This document shows positions 29,832-35,070 of a DNA stretch of 35,070 nucleotides, in pieces. Position 1 is the first letter of the stretch, and each line of letters starts with the position of its first letter. Both the position numbers and the translations under genes were made by a program. The stretch spans positions 1 through 35,070 of the forward strand of contig CALUMB010000025.1 in assembly GCA_944321645.1 (NCBI GenBank). The letters are read 5' to 3'. Below the pieces are notes generated by a model. That model was not told the origin of the DNA. It saw only the letters and a program-made list of their open reading frames with translations, and made no database searches. The stretch comes from an uncultured Prevotella sp. (GTDB taxonomy: Bacteria > Bacteroidota > Bacteroidia > Bacteroidales > Bacteroidaceae).

Positions 29832-32675
29832 TCAGAGATTGATCTTGAATCCGGCGTTCACCTTCACGCCATAGTATTCCACCTGCATCGTGCGGTCTTT
29901 CTCGCCCTGGTAGTAGCGCAGCGGCTGGTTGAGCAGGTTGTGGGCTTCGGCAAAGATGGTGAACTTGGTCTGCTTGCCCCAGGTGTAGCTTGCGTTGAGG
30001 TCGAGGTAGTTCACCTTGTCGTAGTAGCGGTCGAGTTCGCGCGAGCCGAGGTTCATCTCGTCTACGAAGGCGGAGGCGAAGTTGTACGACAGGCGGACGT
30101 TCACACCGGCCTTCTCGAAGTAGAGCGAGGCGTTGGCGGTGTGCTCGGGCGAGCCGGCCATCTTCACGTCGTCGCCGTCCTCTATGCCCAGGCGTTCGTT
30201 GTAGTTGCGCGTGGAGCTGTGGGTGTAGGTGTAGTTGCCGTAGAAGCCAAGGCACTTGAGCGCGGGGGCGATGAAGCCGAAGTCGCGCTGGTAGCCCACC
30301 TCAACGCCGAAGATGCGGGCGTCATAGGCGTTCATGTTCTGCTCCACCTCAAACTCGGTGGTGTTGCCGGCCAGGCCAAGTTCCTCGCCGGTGTAGTAGC
30401 CTATGGTCTCCACGTTCACGTCCTTAATGTCCTTGTAGAAGAGTCCGAGGCTCACCAGGCCGATGCTCTTGAAGTAGTAGTCGGCCGAGAGGTCGAAGTT
30501 GAGCGCGGTGGTCGGGTCGATGTTCGGGTCGCCTATCACGGCCTCCTCGTCGGACAGGTTGAACGTCTTGTTGGCTATGAGCGCGGAGTACTTCGGGCGC
30601 GAAATGGTCTTGGTGAACGAGGCGCGGACGTTGAGGTCGTCGTTGGCCTTGTACTTAAGGAGCACGCTGGGCAGCAGGTTGGTGTAGTCGTGCTTGTACT
30701 CGCCGGTGGGGGTGAGGGTCTCGCGGTCAACCATTTCCGGCTCGCCCTCGTCGCCGAGCACGGGCTGCCCGGCGCCGTCAAGCTCCGGCTCTTCCCACGC
30801 CTGGTAGTTGAATCCGTTGGTCTTCAGCGCGGTGTGCTCAACGCGCAGGCCGACGGTGGCGTCGAACTTGCTGCCGAGCTTCTGGTCGAAGCGTATGTAG
30901 CCAGCCGTTATCTGCTCGTGTACGTCGTAGTTGCCGGCCTCTTCCTCAAGCACCTCCTCGCCAAACGAGGGGTCAAGGCGCAGGCCGCCGATGAACTCCT
31001 TGCTGATGAACGGCGAGCCGATGGGATAAAAGTCGCCTGGCATGAAGCCGTCGCGCACCTTGTAGGCCACCTGCTTGCGCCAGTCGCCGAGCAGCTCTTC
31101 GCCGTCGAACTCGTAGAAGCTCACCTCCTTCGACTTGTCCTTGTAGGTGTACTTGCCGCCAAACTTAAGCTTGTTGCCGAACTTGCCCTGGGCGAGCGGC
31201 AGCGAGAAGTCGAGGCGCGCCTTGTATTCGTTCTCCACGATGTCCTCGTCTTGGTTGGTAAGCTCGTCGAACTCCCAGCCCTCGTCGTCGATCGACGGCA
31301 GGGCAGTGGCTGTGTAGGGATGGCGCCCGCCCACGCCATGCAGGCCGCTGGCCACGTCGATGTCTTTCTGGCGGAACGAGGCGTAGCGCTCGTTGGGGCG
31401 TTCCTCGGTGGCGCGGGAGTAGCTCAACGCCCAGTCTATGCCGAGGTTGCCAATGTAGTGCTCGCCGTCGAGGGTGAAGTCCATGGTCTGCTGGCGTTCG
31501 AGGCGCGCGTCCTTGGTGTCGTCGGCGCCGGCCTTGGTCTCCATCACCACCTCCTGCTCGCTCTTGTCCATGTCCTTGTACTGTATGCGGAAGCGGTTCT
31601 CCCAGTCGTTGCGGCGGTTGTATATACCCTTGAACGAAATCTTGTTGAGCGGGTTGAACTGGTAGTCGAGTGCGAGCGAGTAGCTCTGGCGTTCGCGCGT
31701 AACGTAGTACTGGCGCACGTCCATGTCGGTGAGCACCACCTTGTCGTCGTCCACGTCGTACTCAAACTCAGTGTTGTCAGAGCCGCCCGGCGCATACTGG
31801 TACGACACCGATGCCATCACGCCCAGCTTGTTGTTGAAGAAGCGGTCGCCCCAGGTGGCCCCGAGGTTCCACTGCTGCTTGCCGCTCACCCAGCTGTGGC
31901 CGGTGCCCACCATGAAGTTGAGCACGCGGTGGTAGGGCGTGTTCTTTGTCACGAGGTTTATCTCGCCACCGATGGCGTCGCCGTCCATGTCGGCGGTCAC
32001 CACCTTGTTCACCTCGATGGTCTGTATCATGTCGGAGGGGATGAGGTCGAGCTGCACGTTGCGGGTGTCGCCCTCAGCCGACGGCAGTCGGTTGCCGTTT
32101 ACGGTGACCGATGTGAGGTCGGCGCTTGTTCCGCGCACCTGGCCGAAGCGGGCCTCGCCCTGGTCGTACTGCACGTTGATGCCGCTGATGCGCTTCAGCG
32201 CGTCGCCTATGTTGGAGTCGGGGAACTTGCCCACCTGGTCGGCCGACACTACGTTAGTCACGCCCATCATGCCCTTCTGCATCTGCAATGCGCGGCGTTG
32301 GCCGGTGAACACGCCCTCCACCTTCACCTCCTTAAGCTCGTGACCCTCGTCCATCACGAAGTCGCTCACCTGCGACTTGCTGTCGGTGACGGTAATCTTG
32401 CGCGTGATTGGCGCGTAGCCCACGTATGAAATCTTGAGAGTGTAGGTGCCGGGCTTGAGCACGGGCAGCTTGTAGTAGCCGTTGATGTCGGTCGTCACGC
32501 CGGTGTGTAGGTCCACCACCATCACCGACGCGCCCGGGAGCACGTGCTTCTCGCTGTCGGTGATGCGCCCGGTGACCGACCCGAGGTCGGCCTCGGCCTC
32601 CGTTGCGCCCCATGCGCCGGCCGAGACTCCAGAAGCGACCACAGCCGCCATCAATACCTTCTTAACTGTCTTCAT
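29832..32675 (-). CDS. TonB-dependent receptor with carboxypeptidase-like N-terminal domain
   Basis: This 947-residue outer-membrane receptor has a signal peptide (about 1-25), a carboxypeptidase-regulatory-like domain (GSVTGRITDSEKHVLPGASVMV), then plug and barrel. The plug sequence KFPDSNIGDALKRISGINVQYDQGEARFGQVRGTSADLTSVTVNGNRLPS belongs to the TIGR01782-like receptor group, not to SusC. The protein ends FKINL and has no SusD partner. Neighbouring phosphatase suggests uptake of a phosphate-bearing compound, but this is inference. ATG 32675 starts the signal peptide; the longer frame crosses the -7 box. Confidence 0.9.
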   Translation of the reverse strand: MKTVKKVLMAAVVASGVSAGAWGATEAEADLGSVTGRITDSEKHVLPGASVMVVDLHTGVTTDINGYYKLPVLKPGTYTLKISYVGYAPITRKITVTDSKSQVSDFVMDEGHELKEVKVEGVFTGQRRALQMQKGMMGVTNVVSADQVGKFPDSNIGDALKRISGINVQYDQGEARFGQVRGTSADLTSVTVNGNRLPSAEGDTRNVQLDLIPSDMIQTIEVNKVVTADMDGDAIGGEINLVTKNTPYHRVLNFMVGTGHSWVSGKQQWNLGATWGDRFFNNKLGVMASVSYQYAPGGSDNTEFEYDVDDDKVVLTDMDVRQYYVTRERQSYSLALDYQFNPLNKISFKGIYNRRNDWENRFRIQYKDMDKSEQEVVMETKAGADDTKDARLERQQTMDFTLDGEHYIGNLGIDWALSYSRATEERPNERYASFRQKDIDVASGLHGVGGRHPYTATALPSIDDEGWEFDELTNQDEDIVENEYKARLDFSLPLAQGKFGNKLKFGGKYTYKDKSKEVSFYEFDGEELLGDWRKQVAYKVRDGFMPGDFYPIGSPFISKEFIGGLRLDPSFGEEVLEEEAGNYDVHEQITAGYIRFDQKLGSKFDATVGLRVEHTALKTNGFNYQAWEEPELDGAGQPVLGDEGEPEMVDRETLTPTGEYKHDYTNLLPSVLLKYKANDDLNVRASFTKTISRPKYSALIANKTFNLSDEEAVIGDPNIDPTTALNFDLSADYYFKSIGLVSLGLFYKDIKDVNVETIGYYTGEELGLAGNTTEFEVEQNMNAYDARIFGVEVGYQRDFGFIAPALKCLGFYGNYTYTHSSTRNYNERLGIEDGDDVKMAGSPEHTANASLYFEKAGVNVRLSYNFASAFVDEMNLGSRELDRYYDKVNYLDLNASYTWGKQTKFTIFAEAHNLLNQPLRYYQGEKDRTMQVEYYGVKVNAGFKINL

Positions 32676-32707
32676 AACTAATTTTAATTGATTTTTGTTT
32701 TCGGGTG

Positions 32708-32715
32708 CAAAATTA
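32708..32715 (-). promoter_or_regulatory. Promoter of the TonB-dependent receptor gene (-7 box)
   Basis: TAATTTTG on the minus strand, about 33 bases before the ATG, matches TAnnTTTG. Confidence 0.6.
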
Positions 32716-32800
32716 TGCAGACAGTTTGAAGAAGGCGCGACACGGCGGTTAAGTCTCAACTACAATGGCGTTTCAAACCCGTTTCGCGCCGCGCGACGGC

Positions 32801-33103
32801 TTAGCAGCCGCTGCCGTCAAGGCGGCACGAGGCACCCTCGGCATCCTTCGGGCGGCGGCGCAGCCCGGCTTTCTCGGGTTTGAGCGTCACCGTGCCGTCG
32901 TCGAGCACGAAGCAGGGTATGCCCACAGTGCCTGCACGCTTCACGGCGTCGAAGGCCGGGTCGCTGTCGCGCAGGCGCAAGAATTCCTTCAGGTTCCTCA
33001 CGTGGCTGCCAATGTCCACCACCTCGTAGTTGGCGTTGCCCTTCACCTGCTCTTCCACGTAGGTGCAGTCGGGGCAAGTTTCCATCCCATAAATCTTAAT
33101 CAT
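32801..33103 (-). CDS. Glutaredoxin/thioredoxin-like small protein with CPDC site
   Basis: This 100-residue protein begins IKIYGMETCPDCTYVEEQV, a thioredoxin-fold glutaredoxin pattern with redox site C10-P-D-C13. VGIPCFVLDDGTVTL contains the cis-proline that faces the active site and a further Cys. The short C terminus contains two more cysteines (ASC...GSGC). It is probably a cytoplasmic thiol-disulphide reductase of unknown partner. The ATG at 33103 is chosen because the protein fold starts there. Its leader is long and contains the 66-bp repeats. Confidence 0.82.
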   Translation of the reverse strand: MIKIYGMETCPDCTYVEEQVKGNANYEVVDIGSHVRNLKEFLRLRDSDPAFDAVKRAGTVGIPCFVLDDGTVTLKPEKAGLRRRPKDAEGASCRLDGSGC

Positions 33104-33183
33104 GACCGTAATGTTTTTAAATGTTTGTAACAAGGCTGCGCGTACCACAGGCTGCGGGAGCCGCCCCCGGCACACTCGCCTCG

Positions 33184-33325
33184 TGCAAAGACAATGCAAG
33201 CGAGCGGAAAGAAAGCTTGCTTGCAATTTCCCGAGCACAGTTTGTCTTATGCAAAGACAATGCAAGCGAAGGCAACGGGAGCTTACCCACAGATTGCCGA
33301 GCGCAGCTTGTTTTATGCAAAGATA
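33184..33325 (-). repeat. 66-bp tandem repeat in the leader of the glutaredoxin-like gene
   Basis: TGCAAAGACAATGCAAGCGA starts at 33184 and again at 33250, and a truncated third copy (TGCAAAGATA) starts at 33316: exactly 66 bp apart. Both full copies carry a CCGAGC-C-AG-TTGT-TTA end. Each can form an internal GCAAGC/GCTTGC-type stem. The third, partial copy supplies the -7 box TATCTTTG on the minus strand; the earlier copies have TGTCTTTG in its place. Confidence 0.85.
33318..33325 (-). promoter_or_regulatory. Probable promoter of the glutaredoxin-like gene (-7 box)
   Basis: TATCTTTG on the minus strand is a perfect TAnnTTTG and lies at the edge of the 66-bp repeat array. It would give a leader of about 200 bases containing both full repeats. 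CAAA (TTTG on minus) at 33340-33343 is closer than the usual -33. Confidence 0.5.
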
Positions 33326-33350
33326 CGAATCGGGGCCGACAAAAAGAAGT

Positions 33351-33406
33351 GGCGCGGGCTTTTTAACACAAATACCCGCGCCGACGGACGCTTCCACCGG
33401 CGCGGG
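33351..33406. other. Three-armed GC-rich hairpin set with mutually exclusive pairing
   Basis: Arm a GGCGCGGG (33351-33358), arm b CCCGCGCCG (33375-33383) and arm c CGGCGCGGG (33398-33406). Arm b can pair perfectly with a or with c, not both. Read on the minus strand, the b-a hairpin is followed by ACTTCTTTTTG, terminator-like, and the c-b hairpin would be the alternative. It lies between the divergent glutaredoxin-like gene and mnmE. Confidence 0.6.
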
Positions 33407-33473
33407 ATACAACAACACATAAATATATAGCATTAATCAGCCAAAAACCATCGGATATTCAATGGATTTTTAG

Positions 33474-33481
33474 TAATTTTG
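33474..33481 (+). promoter_or_regulatory. Promoter of mnmE (-7 box)
   Basis: TAATTTTG matches TAnnTTTG. The transcript start near 33488 excludes the earliest in-frame start at 33479. Confidence 0.6.
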
Positions 33482-33601
33482 TGCATAAAAACATATTCAA
33501 GACTTAAGGCAAAAGACAGTATGCCCACAAACAGCCAACCCACAACCGGCAAAGCCATCGCAACCGGACGGGAAAGGCAGGGTAAAGCAACGAATGAAAG
33601 A

Positions 33602-35011
33602 ATGACAAAAGAAGACACTATTTGCGCAATAGCCACCGCACCCGGCGGAGCCATAGGCATCGTGAGGGTATCTGGCCCAGAAGCAATAACCATTGCCGAC
33701 AAGACATTCACCCCGGCCGGAGCAAAAGCCGAGCCTTTGGCACGCCGAGCTGCAGGCACTGTGGCTTTCGGCACAATAACCACAGCCGACGGCGGGGTGC
33801 TCGACGAAGTGCTCGTGAGCGTATTCCGCGCGCCACATTCATACACGGGGGAAGACTCGGTGGAGTTCTCGTGCCACGGCTCCGCGTACATCCTGCAGCA
33901 GCTCATGCAGCAACTCATCGCCAACGGCTGTCGCGCCGCCGCCCCCGGCGAGTACACACGGCGGGCCTTCTTAAACGGCAAGATGGATCTAAGCCGCGCC
34001 GAGGCCGTGGCAGACCTGATCGCCTCAAAAGACAAGGCCACCCACCACATGGCCATCAGCCAGATGCGCGGCGGATTCAGCCGCGAGCTGTCAGCGCTGC
34101 GCGACCGCCTGCTGCGGCTCACGGCACTATTGGAACTCGAACTCGACTTCAGCGACCACGAGGAACTGGAGTTTGCCGACCGCACCGAACTCGACAGCCT
34201 CGCCCGCGAAATCCACTCTAAAATGAAACGGCTCGCCGACTCGTTCTCCACAGGCAACGCCCTGAAGAACGGCGTGCCGGTGGCCATAGTGGGCCAGACC
34301 AACGCTGGCAAGTCTACACTGCTCAACGCATTGCTCGGCGAGGACAAGGCCATAGTGAGCGACATCGACGGCACCACACGCGACACAATCGAAGACACCA
34401 CCGTCATCGACGGCGTTACCTTCCGCTTCATCGACACCGCCGGCATACGCCACACCAACGACACCATCGAGGCCATGGGCATTGAGCGCAGCTTCCGCGC
34501 CATCGACAAGGCGCAAATCGTAATACTGCTCATCGACTCCCTGCGCCACGACGAGTCGTTCGCGCAATTCTATGCCGACGTGCGCCCACACCTTGTGGAC
34601 AAGCAGGTCGTCGTCGCGCTCAACAAGTGCGACGCAGGCGCAGCCCCCGCCAAGCCGCAGCCCACCACGGAAATCGCCGCCAGCCTTCCTGAAGGCTGTC
34701 ACCAGATTGCCATCTCGGCCAAATACGGCCTCAACATCGACAGCCTGCGCTCGCTCCTCATCGGCCTCACCGGACTCGACACACTCTCCGAAACGGATGT
34801 AATCGTAACCAACGTCCGCCACTACGATGCCCTAACACGCGCCGTCGACGCCATCTCCCGCGTCATCGACGGCCTCGCCACAGGCTTCCCCTCCGACCTC
34901 GTCGCCCAAGACCTGCGCGAATGCCTCTACCACCTTGCCGACATCCTCGGCGAAGTAACCACCAGCGAGGTGCTAAATTCCATATTCACAAGCTTTTGCA
35001 TCGGAAAGTGA
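33602..35011 (+). CDS. mnmE: tRNA uridine-5-carboxymethylaminomethyl(34) synthesis GTPase MnmE
   Basis: This 469-residue GTPase works with MnmG to modify the wobble uridine of certain tRNAs. The N-terminal tetrahydrofolate-binding domain starts TICAIATAPGGAIGIVRVSG. The G domain has GQTNAGKST (G1, about 231-239), DGTTRD (G2), DTAG (G3) and NKCD (G4). The protein ends in the invariant CIGK, whose cysteine is needed for activity. ATG 33602 gives the family start; ATG 33521 would add a 27-residue low-complexity extension and cannot be excluded. It is complete within the window; 59 bases follow to the edge, without any feature seen. Confidence 0.95.
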   Translation: MTKEDTICAIATAPGGAIGIVRVSGPEAITIADKTFTPAGAKAEPLARRAAGTVAFGTITTADGGVLDEVLVSVFRAPHSYTGEDSVEFSCHGSAYILQQLMQQLIANGCRAAAPGEYTRRAFLNGKMDLSRAEAVADLIASKDKATHHMAISQMRGGFSRELSALRDRLLRLTALLELELDFSDHEELEFADRTELDSLAREIHSKMKRLADSFSTGNALKNGVPVAIVGQTNAGKSTLLNALLGEDKAIVSDIDGTTRDTIEDTTVIDGVTFRFIDTAGIRHTNDTIEAMGIERSFRAIDKAQIVILLIDSLRHDESFAQFYADVRPHLVDKQVVVALNKCDAGAAPAKPQPTTEIAASLPEGCHQIAISAKYGLNIDSLRSLLIGLTGLDTLSETDVIVTNVRHYDALTRAVDAISRVIDGLATGFPSDLVAQDLRECLYHLADILGEVTTSEVLNSIFTSFCIGK

Positions 35012-35070
35012 TATAAAGAAAAGAAAATCATAAAAAGAGAAAATATATATCTGTAAAATGCGTATTATCA

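Noticed and set aside
33479-33601. Earlier starts of mnmE
   Set aside because: The start at 33479 lies within the -7 box itself. The start at 33521 adds a low-complexity stretch not seen in the family, although it cannot be fully excluded.

Overview
The window looks like chromosomal DNA of a GC-rich member of the Bacteroidota, order Bacteroidales, most probably a Prevotellaceae-like organism. The reasons are a SusC/SusD pair, a hybrid two-component regulator with an AraC-type output, a BACON-domain lipoprotein, promoters of the Bacteroidota type (TAnnTTTG at -7, sometimes TTTG at -33), and few Shine-Dalgarno sequences. The species assignment is inference. No tRNA, rRNA, insertion sequence, integrase or CRISPR array was found.

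Left part (1-6577), mostly housekeeping: the end of an unknown gene with a strong terminator; a 219-bp non-coding repeat; tadA (minus); divergent yraN-birA; pyrH; then a MEMO-AMMECR1 fusion translationally coupled to its radical-SAM partner (the AmmeMemoRadiSam set, function unknown), and an O6-alkylguanine-DNA methyltransferase.

Middle (6578-25775): eleven genes all on the minus strand. The order of transcription is GH28, PL11 rhamnogalacturonan lyase, acyltransferase, SGNH esterase (a pectin-backbone module), an Fsr-like MFS transporter, a hybrid two-component sensor with a LacI-type periplasmic domain, then SusC, SusD, GH32, a sugar MFS transporter and a PfkB fructokinase. The last six form a compact fructan utilisation locus resembling the Bacteroides thetaiotaomicron BT1754/BT1757-BT1763 system: the sensor binds fructose in the periplasm, SusCD imports fructan, GH32 releases fructose, MFS carries it inward and the kinase phosphorylates it. 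Upstream of susC lie direct repeats with an exact 22-bp period that are good operator candidates. Stem-loops lie between susD and GH32 and between the MFS gene and the kinase.

Right part (25776-35070): a second, inverted copy of the ~220-bp repeat; a strongly promoted, highly structured probable small RNA (about 26512-26700) followed by a long hairpin; a surface-type BACON lipoprotein; convergent to it a secreted metallophosphatase and a TonB-dependent receptor; a small CPDC glutaredoxin-like protein behind a 66-bp tandem repeat; and mnmE (tRNA U34 modification GTPase), followed by 59 bases without a visible gene.

The most unusual non-coding signals are the pair of ~220-bp elements, each built round four or five palindromic units with an exact 22-bp period, the structured RNA, the susC operator repeats, and a three-armed GC-rich hairpin set beside mnmE.
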